A stretch of DNA of 64,000 nucleotides. Source: Diploptera punctata (taxonomy: Eukaryota > Arthropoda > Insecta > Blattodea > Blaberidae). The DNA lies in assembly GCA_030220185.1 (NCBI GenBank), contig JASPKZ010001602.1:256001-320000 (forward strand), in the 5' to 3' direction. The notes below the pieces were generated by a model. It did not search any database. It was given only the letters and a program-made list of their open reading frames with translations, and was not told where the DNA came from. Positions 42,906 to 52,765 of the stretch are shown one piece after another; position 1 is the first letter of the stretch, and every line of letters begins with the position of its first letter. The translations under genes and the position numbers were made by a program.

Positions 42906-44400
42906 ACCATTTAATGATGACAGCATAATTTTCCGAAATAATAATGAGACAGATTCCATAATATCATTGGAAGAATTGAACAATAGTTTAAAGAAATTAA
43001 AAAATGGGAAGGCAACTGGCACAGATGGCTTGAATTCTGAATTGTACAAATATGCAGGCAAACAGTTCCATGAAAGACTGTTGTCCTTCTTTAATAATGT
43101 ATTCAAAAATGCAGATATACCACAGGAATGGAAGACAAGCATTGTTATACCCCTGTTCAAGAAAGGAGACAAGAAAAAATGGACAACTATAGGGGAATCA
43201 GTTTGTTAAACACATGCTACAAAATTTATGCAGACATTTTAAATGGAAAATTGAAAAGTTTCAGTGAAAATTCCTTATGGAATGTCAAAATGGATTTAGG
43301 AAAGGACGATCTTGTATTGATTCAGCATTTTCTGTTAAACTATTGCTTGAAAAAAGAAGAGAATTCAACTTAGAAACACATTTTGCTTTCATAGATTTTG
43401 AAAAAGCATTCGACACAGTCAAGAGATCAAAACTCTTAAATATATTGGAAGACAGAAATATACCAAATTTACTTCGGCAGAACATACAAAATATTTACAA
43501 AGACAACACCATAAAGATTAAATTAAATAACAGATTTTCTGAAGAAGGAATTATAAATCGTGGTGTGAGACAAGGCTGCCCCCTATCCCCAACACTCTTT
43601 GCAATTTATATCAATGAAGTAATATGTTGCTGGAACAAAACATATAAATTTGGAATAAGAATATCAGAAAATAGAAAATTAAACACCCTATTGTTTGCAG
43701 ATGACCAAATAATAATAGCAAATTCCGAAGATAATCTACAGAAAGGTCTGTATGAACTTAACAAAATTACAGAAGAATATGGATTAAAGATTCTACAGAA
43801 AAAACAAAAATTATGGCATTTCAAGTGTAGATCCTGTCAGAAGTAAAATTGTACTGGACAATAAAATTTTGGAGCAGGTGAATAATTTTACATATCTAGG
43901 ATGCAATATCTCATATGAAGAAGAAAAGGATGTAAATGCAAAAATATCTAAATTTTTAAGAATTTTAGGGTTAATAAATTCTATCTTCAAGCCACAGTTA
44001 GTCCAAAAGCATTCAAGACTGAAAGTGTATAAACACTGGCTCTTCCAACTCTTTTGTATGGTAGCGAAGTATGGACGTTGAAACAGAAGGATATACAGAG
44101 ACTTAGATCTGCTGAAATGAGATATCTTCGGAGGACTGCAGGATACACACTACTAGATCACAAAAAAATGAAGACATCTTAGAAGAATTACACATGGAAT
44201 CTTTAGAAAACAAAATTTCTGATTATAAGTCAAGATGGATACAACATGTTCATCGAATGGAAGATCACAGAATACCCAAACTAATGTTAAGATATCAACC
44301 TACAGGAAGAAGAAGACCAGGACGTCCACTCAAAAGACTTCTGGATGGTGTTTCTCTTGAGGCCGAAACAGGTCAACAAATGGCCTAAATTCGTGAATGT
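42906..44400 (+). pseudogene. Reverse transcriptase of the 5'-inverted LINE, several frameshifts
   Basis: Frames in order: 42967-43209 (LEELNNSLKKLKNGKATGTD, IPQEWKTSIVIPLFKKGDK), 43128-43260 (NYRGISLLNTCYKIYADIL), 43277-43846 (QNGFRKGRSCIDSAFSVKL, FAFIDFEKAFDTV, RGVRQGCPLSPTLFAIYIN, active site LLFADDQIIIANS), 43869-44081 (VNNFTYLGCNISYEEEKDVN), 44194-44388 (RWIQHVHRMEDHRIPKLML, PTGRRRPGRPLKRLLDG). RT motifs are conserved but at least four shifts break the ORF. It belongs to the same family as 39879-41875 but to a distinct subfamily. Confidence 0.87.
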
Positions 44401-44424
44401 ACTATGATGATGATGACATATTTC

Positions 44425-44523
44425 CAGTTGTATGCACATTATTAATTGTTTATCTATTTTGATTGGACTAGCTGAACGAGAGTCACGAGTTCACACAGAA
44501 ATACAGCGACTGATAAATTATAG
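44425..44523. repeat. ~290-bp tandem repeat, last visible piece, then spacer
   Basis: 'cagttgtatgcacattatta' resumes the unit after the LINE. Similarity to the other units fades by about 44460. Confidence 0.5.
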
Positions 44524-44539
44524 CTAACGGATACTAAAA

Positions 44540-44822
44540 AGATAAAGTGATTCCACTACAAGTCTTACGGGCCCTTGAGCAGAAGTTAAGGATCTAGCCT
44601 TTCTCGATAATCGGCACAAAGTGTCAGTCGGGTTATCAGTGCAGTTAGACGGTCGCCTTTACCTCCGAAACAAGAATCTGGTACTTATTTCCGTTAGAGC
44701 CGAGACCAACCTAGGCCATGATGCCGCCAGACGGTTCAGGCTCGTTTAAAAATCCTGCCCCACACGAACCCTCAAACCTTCCGGTTTATTGGCTTAGCCA
44801 ACTGTACTACCGCGTGCTCCAA
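44540..44822 (-). mobile_element. SINE family A, reverse, with degenerate TSD
   Basis: Reverse copy of 1264-1562 ('agataaagtgattccact' tail, 'tacttatttccgttagag' body, 'accgcgtgctcc' head). Flanks 'taacggatactaaaaa' (44524-44539) and 'taatggatactacaaa' (44823-44838) look like a diverged 16-bp TSD. Confidence 0.75.
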
Positions 44823-44855
44823 TAATGGATACTACAAACGATATTACTGGTGATC

Positions 44856-45161
44856 ATCCATCCATCCATAGTAGTTCTGCCCGAGGGCAGGTCTTTCACT
44901 GCAATTATAGCATGCTCATGCTATGCTATCAGCTTTGCTAGGGAATTATAGGTGTGGTAGCTTCCGTTGCTTTTCACACCGGTGAAGGATGATGATGACA
45001 ATGATAAGGATGATGATGATGGCCGGATGATTTTCGGGGATCGTTGGGCCCTAAGCTTCCTAACATTTGTCTTATAGGTGAGGAAAAACCCAGAAAAAAC
45101 CTCACCCTGGAGCCCGCTGCGTGACAAGGTAGCACGCTACCTCGAGAACACAGCGGTGGAC
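44856..45161 (-). mobile_element. SINE family C, reverse, 10-bp TSD
   Basis: Reverse of 14400-14726, complete from head ('gtccaccgctgtgttctcga' in sense) to tail. Flanks 'actggtgatc' at 44846-44855 and 45162-45171. Confidence 0.85.
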
Positions 45162-45171
45162 ACTGGTGATC

Positions 45172-45529
45172 TTAAAGCGTGTTAAATAAATATAAAATTG
45201 ATAAAACAATTATTCTATAGGCCTATAGAGTATTCGGATGAGTTTGTAACAAAAATTGAGGTTAGTTGGGTGGTATCAAATAGAACATTTGTTTACTAAT
45301 TCAGATTACGCGAGAATCTAGCAAAACTAAATTTTACGATAAGTTTGTCTTTTTTTCCTCCCACTGGGTAAATAAAATTATGGAATCTTATGAAAATAGC
45401 GCCTCTTTGATTGAGAAGTTACATTAATTTTGAAACAAGTATTTGTAATGGATTGCAATTATTAGTCATTTTATATAGAAAGCATGTTCTGATTTGAGAT
45501 GTAAATATCTAGAAAAGACAAATTAAGTC
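45172..45529. other. no gene seen
   Basis: AT-rich spacer. Confidence 0.4.
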
Positions 45530-46180
45530 ACCTTGACTAAACAGTATTATTACCACCTTCTACTCATTATATTTTCCAAACAAAAAATATCAAATTTAAT
45601 AATGATTATTGGAAAAACTGTTTTAAAATTACGAAACTTTATCATTGGATTTATAAGCAAACAATGTTCCATCTGGAGCAATGCTGACGATGTGGTTATT
45701 ATTCAAGAAAATAAAAATAATTTGTAATACTCTTTACATCAGTTAAATCAGTTATGTCAAGAATATAATTTTAAAATATCACAGGAAAAAACGAAAATAA
45801 GGGAATTTTGGGGAAATTAACATATATGATAAAAAATCACAATAGGCAACAAACATCTGGAACAAGTAACAAATTTTAATTATCTGGGTTGTAATTTTAC
45901 TATAAATACAAAAACTGAAAGATACATTAATATGAAGCTGTCGAAATTTCAAATGGTATGCGGAACTACACATACAACATTAAAGAACAAAACAAGAAGA
46001 GATACTATATTGAAGATTTATAAAACGTCGGCAGTTCCTGCATTACTTTGTGGGAGTGAAACTTGGGTAATGACCAAAACATTATAAAGTAGAATATAAA
46101 GCTTAGAAATGAACTTCCTTAGAAGAACAAAAGGCTGCAAAAGTTTGGATCGGATAAAGAATGAAGATATGAGAACAGAG

Positions 46181-46236
<56 letters not shown>

Positions 46237-46440
46237 ATTGAATGATAAAATCAAAGAATATTGAGATAAATGATTTAGACATGTACAAAAAAGGAATGTA
46301 ACAAGATTACCAAAAGCAGCATTTAACAACAAGCCAAGAGGTTCAAGGAATGTAGGAAGGCCAGTGAAAAGATGGACAGAAAAACTGTGAGGTGGAACAG
46401 GCAATTTGCCTAGTTCGTGAATTAATGAAGTAGAAGATGA
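45530..46440 (+). pseudogene. FADDQ-type LINE, old 3' fragment
   Basis: Recognisable in order: W-S-N-A-D-D-V-V-I-I-Q-E (the active site, with a changed first residue) near 45680, LNQLCQEYNFKIS, LEQVTNFNYLGCNFTINTKT near 45860, YKTSAVPALLCGSETWVM near 46020, EMNFLRRTKGCKSLDRIKNE, and a GRPVKRWTEKL-like tail near 46360. Many stops. An AT microsatellite has expanded inside it at 46181-46233. Confidence 0.82.
46181..46233. repeat. (AT)n microsatellite inside LINE fragment
   Basis: A pure AT run of about 52 bases. Confidence 0.95.
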
Positions 46441-47137
46441 TGTTCCATCTGCATTCCTCAAAGACTGTCGTCACAAACCCACCCCAACAAGCGGATGTTT
46501 TTCCCCTCTATAGGTGAAACAAGAAAAAATGTAAGATAAAGCGTAGGTAACACAGGTAAGTACGCAATTTATTCAACATATGAATTTAAAATAAAACTAC
46601 AAATAGGTCACACAAAATTGCATGCAAGCGGCAAAGATTACATTATCATAGTTCCATGCTCCTTTTTTACGATGGTCATATTTCCCAACGCAATACAATT
46701 ATTTCAAGCAATATATTATTCTTAGAAATGGAACAGTACCTATTTCTAAGAAAATTGTTAGTTATTACATTATGTAAGTTGCTTAATAACCTTACGAGGA
46801 TTAGTGTCCTGTCTTCAAATGCACATCAGATAAAAGCACTTCACATGCAGCTCTTCCTCATTATATAGCATTAAGGTGTGGTTGTATTCCCATAATTATG
46901 TAAAAAATAAACGTCCGCAGTTGGTTTTTGCTTTTCAAAATACAGTCTTCCGTATAAAGAGTCTAATATTAGATATATGAGGTTAGATGTAATGAAACTA
47001 TTAAAAATATCCTTATATATCCACGACTTATAAGCAACTTTAGAGACATCCTATATAGCTCGTCGGCAAAGCGTCATTATGCTGGCTGAAATAAAATAAA
47101 TAACTGTAACGACTAGCGTAAATAATTGTGAATATAT
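46441..47137. other. no gene seen
   Basis: AT-rich sequence. No repeat shared with other parts of the window and no supported frame. Confidence 0.4.
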
Positions 47138-47342
47138 TATTCTACCAGTTATATTATATGGATGCGAAACATAGACTCTTACTTTAAGAGAGGAATGGGA
47201 GATTACGAGTATTTGAGAATAAAGTTCTTAGAAAAAATTTTGGACCAAGGGAGAGATGAACAGATAGGTGAATGGAGAAGACTACATAACAGTGAACTAC
47301 AAGGGTCTTTATAGGAAGCCAGAAATAATAAGAATAGTTACA
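47138..47342 (+). pseudogene. RTE-like LINE internal fragment
   Basis: Matches 10855-11060 of the intact element ('attctaccagttatattata', 'ggagaagactacataacagt'), with frameshifts. It lacks the element's 3' terminus, breaking off at 'agaatagttacagtccgg', so it was cut by a later event rather than by 5' truncation alone. Confidence 0.85.
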
Positions 47343-47640
47343 GTCCGGCCACTCTATATCCGGCTCTGAAGTTCAGGGTTTTATGAGGTGCAGAAGGAGA
47401 GACTCACCCTCTACTGCCAGTAAGAAAATAGCTGAGTGTGAGTGAGCGTCTGCTACAATCAATCACTGCTCTTGACGCCGCTAGTATATTTTGAGATTAC
47501 TGCTATGTTGTCAGCTGTATTCCCGCTAACCGCGTGGCTTCAGTTGCTCTTTGTTGCAGTACAGAGTGTGTTTGTTTGCTGTTTCGCTCTTGTGATTAAC
47601 TGTTAACAATACCATTATTATTAATTAAATAAAAATAAAA
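47343..47640. other. unidentified moderately GC-rich segment
   Basis: Begins abruptly after the LINE fragment with 'agtccggccactctatatcc'. It could be a 5' part of the transposon-type gene at 49.2-52.2 kb or another repeat; no frame supports either. Confidence 0.3.
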
Positions 47641-48136
47641 CGTAGTTTTATTTAATTTTCATATTTATTATATAATTCAGTGACAGCTGTTTCGGTACAC
47701 CGTATCTTCTTCAGACATGTTAACAAATTATGAATTGTGTTCCAACTGATCTAAACAACTTTTATAAGATGCATGATGTGTTCCGTTGAGGTATTATTCA
47801 AAATTAATGTAAAATTATGGAATATTCACCTGAAAGGTCCGTCTCCTCAACTTAATTAATCATTTAACTGTAGCGCTTTCGAGACTTGTCCCATCATCGG
47901 CAGGATTCAAAACTGGTGTTTCACTGAAGATCTGGTAGAGGGGGTTGCAAGTATTGGGTTCGTTTTCGTTTATCCGGCTGTCGTTGTTGTGAGCTGCTTT
48001 TATGATTTCCATCTCTTCGAAAGCGCTACAGTTAAATGATTAATTAAATTGAGAGACGGACCTTTCAGGTGAATATTCCATAATTTTATATTAATTTTGA
48101 TCTAAACAACAATACAACAATATTTATTTAAATTTG
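47641..48136. mobile_element. Penelope-like terminal repeat region with a nested ~340-bp inverted-repeat insert
   Basis: 'cagctgtttcggtacaccgt' followed by 'atcttcttcaga' is the kind of head seen in Penelope-like terminal repeats. Identical 12-bp repeats 'gatctaaacaac' at 47748-47759 and 48099-48110 bracket an insert whose arms mirror each other ('attatggaatattcacctga' at 47814 against 'tcaggtgaatattccataat' at 48065; 'actgtagcgctttcgaga' against 'tcgaaagcgctacagt'). Confidence 0.6.
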
Positions 48137-48795
48137 TTAATGTAACAAAGGGGATTCATTCAAATCAAGTTTAGAATTTAACAGTTTGTTACTACTTTTC
48201 AATTTATTAATTTCTACAGCCTCCAAAAGATCTAACTTCTTACCCTTATCACAAACATGTAAAATTTCAAAATTTGGATCGAAACGATGATTATATTGGA
48301 ATAGGTGGTTAGCATATTTTGAATATTCTAAATTTCTGTTATATGCTCTCATGTGTTCCTTTATCCGAGAGATAAAAGGTCTACCAGTTTGTCCTATATA
48401 AACCTTGTCACATGTGCCACACTTCAATTTATATACACCTGATAATTTTCTTTCTTTTTTAATTTTGGTTTTATTGTGTTTTATTATATTTTGTGAAGTT
48501 TTATTAGTTTTAAATGCTACATTAATGTTCAACTTTTTAAAGTATTTAGATATTTTATTTGAAAGTGGGCCTATGTATGACATTACGACATATTTCTTTA
48601 TGTTTTCTTTGGGTAAAGGAAAAACTTTGTTAATTGCTTTTTGTAATGAGCTTTCTTAATTAAATATTCTATAAATTTAGGGTCGTAGTTATTATTAATA
48701 GCTAATTGTTTAATAATATTCAATTCATTATTATATTCCAAGGGTGAAAGAGGGATATCTAAAAGTCTATGACATAAAAGTTTTATGACATAACA
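48137..48795 (-). pseudogene. Penelope-like element C-terminus with GIY-YIG endonuclease
   Basis: Minus strand 48583-48137 is an open 148-codon frame: a basic linker, then SGVYKLKCGTCDKVYIGQTG followed by RPFISRIKEHM, that is GIY(GVY)-YIG with the downstream R and the usual LKC-x2-C-x2-VYIGQT spacing of PLE nucleases, ending in a LLEAVEINKLK block (the conserved E). Upstream (48790-48590), after one shift, it reads HRLLDIPLSPLEYNNELN, the stretch between RT and nuclease. The RT itself is absent. The nuclease part has no stop and could be the most recent PLE trace here. Confidence 0.9.
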
Positions 48796-49198
48796 TTTTA
48801 TGACATAAATATTAACAAAAGATTACTCTGCCAAGGGATGTACAAAATATTGCAAAATATATAACAACAGAGTTAAGTGAGTGTACCTCGTCTTCTGAGT
48901 TGAAGGCCATTTAACTGCCGGCGAGTATTTTGAGACGAATGTGTTAAACAAGTGCCTTACTATGAGTTCGTTTCTTTTGTTAATTACAGTCACATTTTGA
49001 ATTAGAACAGTTTTCTTCAAAAGGCAAGGATAAAGTATTTAATTATTTTATCGTTTTAATGTATTAATCTGAGATTATACAGTATTTTTTAAAAAATGTT
49101 CTAATGGTATTCCTTCTCTGGTTTTATTTCGAGATGTGACTGTATTGTCTAAAAAATATTGAATTAACCTGAAGTTATTTAATGACAGCTCCTTTTAA
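48796..49198. other. no gene seen
   Basis: AT-rich. Opposing short frames near 48823-49020 have no domain. Confidence 0.4.
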
Positions 49199-50366
49199 TT
49201 GAATGAATTAAGTAGTAGTTACAATCAAATCGGGATATTTTATATGTTTCAGATGATCAATGCAATTTATATGTGCAAAATGAGTAGCCGATTACCTCTA
49301 ATAGTGAAACATGCCACAGAGATGTATCCAAGTGACAATGGTGCTATTTCATCAGAGGAAAATAGTAAATTTACTGCCAGCTGTAAGGTTATGGCTTCTA
49401 ACAGTTACACTTGCGTAGATGCTCTAGATGTTACAAATGTCAATAGAATTCTTACGAATGTGCATGACTGTGAACAAGTTTTGTGTTTCTTTAATTATAT
49501 AGAGTAGACCTATACCTGTTTATATTTTTTTCTAATTCAAACTACTATGTTTACAGGAACTGTGGCACGTACTATTAAATTACCTGATGAACGTGTGTTT
49601 CTTGAGGAAAGTGTAAACAATGGCGAATCAAGTCTTAGTCATGCAAGGGATAGTGAACCTTTTGATTCCGATGACTCACAAGCAGATCCAAATTTTACGA
49701 GTGGATCATCACCATCTTCACTTTCCGATTACGATGACGATTCTGCTATTTCTGCAGACAATAATGCCAAGAAGATTCGAGTTGTTAACCATCATTCGCA
49801 AATAGAAAAAAGTCAGGAAAAAAATACTTAACAAGGAAAACTGGCAGAACAATAGTGCTAAACGGCTTAGAAATAGTGGACAGTATTATAAATCTTTGAA
49901 AACAGTCACAAATGAAGATAGAACAACAAAGTGTTCCTTAGTTATATGTGAGGCTAAGAAAATATTAAATCCTTGTAATAATAAATGCCGTCTCAAATGC
50001 TTTCAAAACTTTACAGAAGTGGATCGTCAAAAAATATTTATGGAGTATAGGCAAATGGGCGAGCTTCAAAGACAATATGATTTCATATCTACTTGTATGG
50101 AGACAGTAAAATCAAAATATAGATATCAAAATCTCCAAAGTTCTCGCTCTTTAAATAGAGCATTTTATTTGAACCTACGAGATGAAAAAAAAGTGTCTGC
50201 AAAGCATTTTTCATGACGACATTGGGAATCAATTCTAGGATCATACGAACAGTTCTATAAAATCAAGAGTCAGTTGCAAAGGGGATATTACAACCAGACA
50301 TGAGAGGAAAGCATAACAAGCACGCAACTGTACCAGAAGCAGTAAAAAATGGTATAAGGAATCATA

Positions 50367-51860
50367 CACTGCTCAAAAAAATTAGGGGATATTGTAGAAT
50401 AACCTATTAAGACTATGCTTTTAGGAACAGTATTAGATGCAATCACTTTCTATTACTCCAAAAGAATGTAAACAAGAGTTTGAAGTCATTACGTAACCTC
50501 TGTACTACACCAGATGTCAAAGAGATCCTGATTAGGAATATGGCAAACAAACAAAGCAACATTAACATGGGTGAAAATGTTTCTTTAGTATGGTGTATGG
50601 TCTCCTCGAACGGCCAGCACTGCCTCACACCTGTGTGGCAGTGATGCAATGAGGTTATCAATTATTTCTTGGGGGATACGTGGCCACTCTTCCATAAGAG
50701 CAATGTGCAGCTCTGGAACAGTTGTGGGAGGTGCTGGTCTGCCTGCAATGCGCCTGCCTAATGCATCCCACACATGCTCAATCGGATTTAAGTCCGGGGA
50801 GGAAGCTGGCCATTGCATACGCTCGATACCCTCCACTTCCAGCATGTCGTCCACCAAGCCAGCTCTGTGGCGTCGTGCATTATCGTCCATAAAAAGAATA
50901 GAATCACCTATGGCACCAGCATAAGGCATGACAAAAGGTCGGAGAATCTCATCTCTACACCTTACCGCAGTCAAAGTACCACCTTGGATGACGTAGAGGT
51001 CCGTACGTCCACCATTACTGACTCCTGCCCACACCATCAATCCACCGCCACCATATGGGGATCTATCACGTACTGGATTGTTTCGTGTCCCTTTTTCTCT
51101 CCAGATGAATACACGCCCACTATCACATTCCACATTGAATCGCGACTCATCAGAAAAAAGAACTGATCTCCATTCAGCACGCCTCCACCCACGATGTTCC
51201 TCCGCCCAGTTTCTGCGGTGTTGTGGAGTTAACCTGGTACACACCATGGGCCTACGGGCATAGAGACCACTTCCATGCAGTCGATTAGGGACAGTTTGAG
51301 TTGACACCCTGCGTCCTGTTGCTGTTTGAAGTGTATTTCGCAGTTGAGTTGCATTCTGCTGTCTATTCCTACGGGCTGTTAACAAGAGGTAACGGTCATC
51401 CCTTGCTGTTGTTGCCCTTGGTAGACCTTGTCCGGCTCTTCTGTGAACAGTATGTTCTTTGAAAATGATTCCAAAGTCTGGAAATCACGCTTTGAGACAC
51501 CCCAATGGCTTGTGCCACCTCTTGTTGTGTCTGTCCAGCTTCCATCCTTCCTATGGCCCTCCAAGCCATTGGTTCAGGTAAATCACATTGTCGAGACATC
51601 AATGTCCCTAAAGCAAGTCATTCACTAACTGAAAACTGGACTGGATTTAAAAACAGCAACAAAACATTCACCCTCACACCACCCTTTCACATCAACAGTA
51701 CAGACACTGTCCTCTGGTGTGGTACCGAGGTTACGTAACAACTTCAAACTCTTATTTACATTATCTTGGAGTAATAGAAAGTGATTGCATCTAATACTAT
51801 TCCAAAAAACATAGTCTTAATAGGTTATTCTACAATATCCCCTAATTTTTTTGAGCAGTG
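50367..51860 (-). mobile_element. Tc1-like DNA transposon, ~150-bp TIRs, TA duplication
   Basis: The left end 'cactgctcaaaaaaattagg' and right end 'cctaatttttttgagcagtg' are exact complements, and the inverted similarity continues for roughly 145-150 bp with few mismatches. TA lies just outside at 50365-50366 and 51861-51862. Length 1494 bp. Joining the flanks at one TA restores the reading 'aatcatatacacaagatacc' of the interrupted gene, so both insertion and pre-insertion states are visible. Confidence 0.95.
50585..51602 (-). pseudogene. Tc1-like DD34E transposase, nearly intact (one frameshift)
   Basis: The N-terminal frame (51602-51396) gives the paired-like helix-turn-helix: PMAWRAIGRMEAGQTQQEVA, IGVSQSVISRLWNHFQ. 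A single shift near 51415-51440 separates it from the 266-codon frame 51385-50585: second HTH region (QLRNTLQTATGRRVSTQTV), the RRNWAEEHRGW block, first D in LFSDESRF, GGGGLMVWAGVS, second D in FMDDNARRHR, SPDLNPIEHVWD with the catalytic E exactly 34 residues later, and a complete end RGDHTPY. All catalytic residues are present. With about 340 residues in total it has the family's normal length. One copying error may be all that silences it. Confidence 0.9.
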
Positions 51861-52204
51861 TATACACAAGATACCACGAATAGAAAGTCACTACTGCAGG
51901 TCTGAAACAAAACAAAATAGCATATAGAAGGCAGTAAGACAATATCTGAGCTCTGCAGAGACTAGAAGAGCTCATGTCAAAAGCAGAATATTCCATACTC
52001 AAATTATTTGATGTACTATACAATATTTAATACTGAATATGACATTGCTTTCTTTAGCCCAAAAAAAGACCAATGTGAACTTTGCCTTACTTTTATAAAT
52101 GCTAGTGCAGATGAAAAAACGGAACTTCAGGATAAATATGATACCCATCTCAAAGAAAAGGAGCTTTCCTGCATGGATAAAAAAAAGGATAAAACTTCAG
52201 AGAG

Positions 52205-52350
52205 TAAAGTTATGAGTGTCTGAGCGTGTGTTTGTGTGTCTGTCTGTGTGTGTGCGTGTTAGTTGCGCGTGAGTTTATGTGTATGCGTGCGTGTGTGTGT
52301 GTGTTTGTGTATGTGCACGGGCGCGCGCATGTATGAATGTATGTATGTAT
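52205..52350. repeat. Compound (TG)n / (GTAT)n microsatellite
   Basis: A run of GT-rich repeats with CG and TA interruptions, ending in 'tgtatgaatgtatgtatgta'. It marks the point where the transposon-type gene stops. Confidence 0.9.
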
Positions 52351-52429
52351 ATACTTAATTCATAATTGGAAATTAAACAATTACCATGTTGAATTTCTCA
52401 AAATTATTGCTAGAAGTTATTTCTCTGAG

Positions 52430-52765
52430 CATCAATTTTGCCCTCTCTCAATTTTCTCACTGCCTCCAAAACACCTTCCTGTTTTTTCGTGCTCGTCTAC
52501 CCTTAATAGATCCAAAAACGCAATTCTACAACCATCGACCTGCGAAATCTCTCTGGCAGTAACTGTAATCTAAGAAGTTGTGTTACTTTGCAAAATGTCA
52601 TCATGTGAATATGTTGCCAGTTTTTCCGTTCATTGCAAAGCGGATATAATTTAATGCCTTCCTCGCTTGTTAAATTATGTGTATACATCCAGCCAAGGTG
52701 AACCATGCAATAGCACTTGTACATCCCCACCCAAAGTGTCAATGCATCTCTGTTCCCCAGGATAA
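52430..52765 (-). pseudogene. Possible LINE or transposon C-terminal scrap
   Basis: A 79-codon minus frame reads HNLTSEEGIKLYPLCNERKN then WQHIH, resembling the Cys/His end (C-x2-C...H) of LINE RT proteins in which the first Cys has been lost. Weak; the family is not assignable. Confidence 0.3.

Larger units (their letters stand above)
42619..44415 (+). mobile_element. FADDQ-type LINE with 5' inversion, 9-bp TSD
   Basis: Direct repeats 'acatatttc' at 42610-42618 and 44416-44424. The 3' end is a TGATGATGATGA run. The first about 285 bp are inverted relative to the rest, a twin-priming-like structure. Confidence 0.8.
49250..52222 (+). pseudogene. Decayed transposon-type gene (unnamed arthropod repeat-derived protein), split by a Tc1-like element
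   Basis: Pieces in order on the + strand: a possible upstream exon (49260-49506); after an acceptor 'tatgtttacag' at 49546-49556, an acidic Ser/Asp-rich N-terminal part (LPDERVFLEE, then SDDSQADPNFTSGSS); after a shift near 49825, KRLRNSGQYYKSLK and a Cys motif ILNPCNNKCRLKCFQNFTEV, then QIFM-like MEYRQMGELQRQYDFIS; after another shift near 50215, FMTTLGIN, MRGKHNKHATVPEAVKNGIR. Following the Tc1 insertion (50367-51860) it resumes HKIPRIESHYCRS and ends FNTEYDIAFFSPKKDQCELC and a Lys/Glu-rich stretch at 52222. I recall proteins with this order (Cys-rich N-terminus, KH-G-H linker, 'PKKDQCELC') as a repeated, DDE-transposase-like family in arthropod genomes, but cannot name it. The C-terminal half is missing. 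Confidence 0.65.

Noticed and set aside
50649..51738. Several + strand ORFs over the second Tc1 element
   Set aside because: Antisense to the transposase, which has all family motifs on the minus strand.
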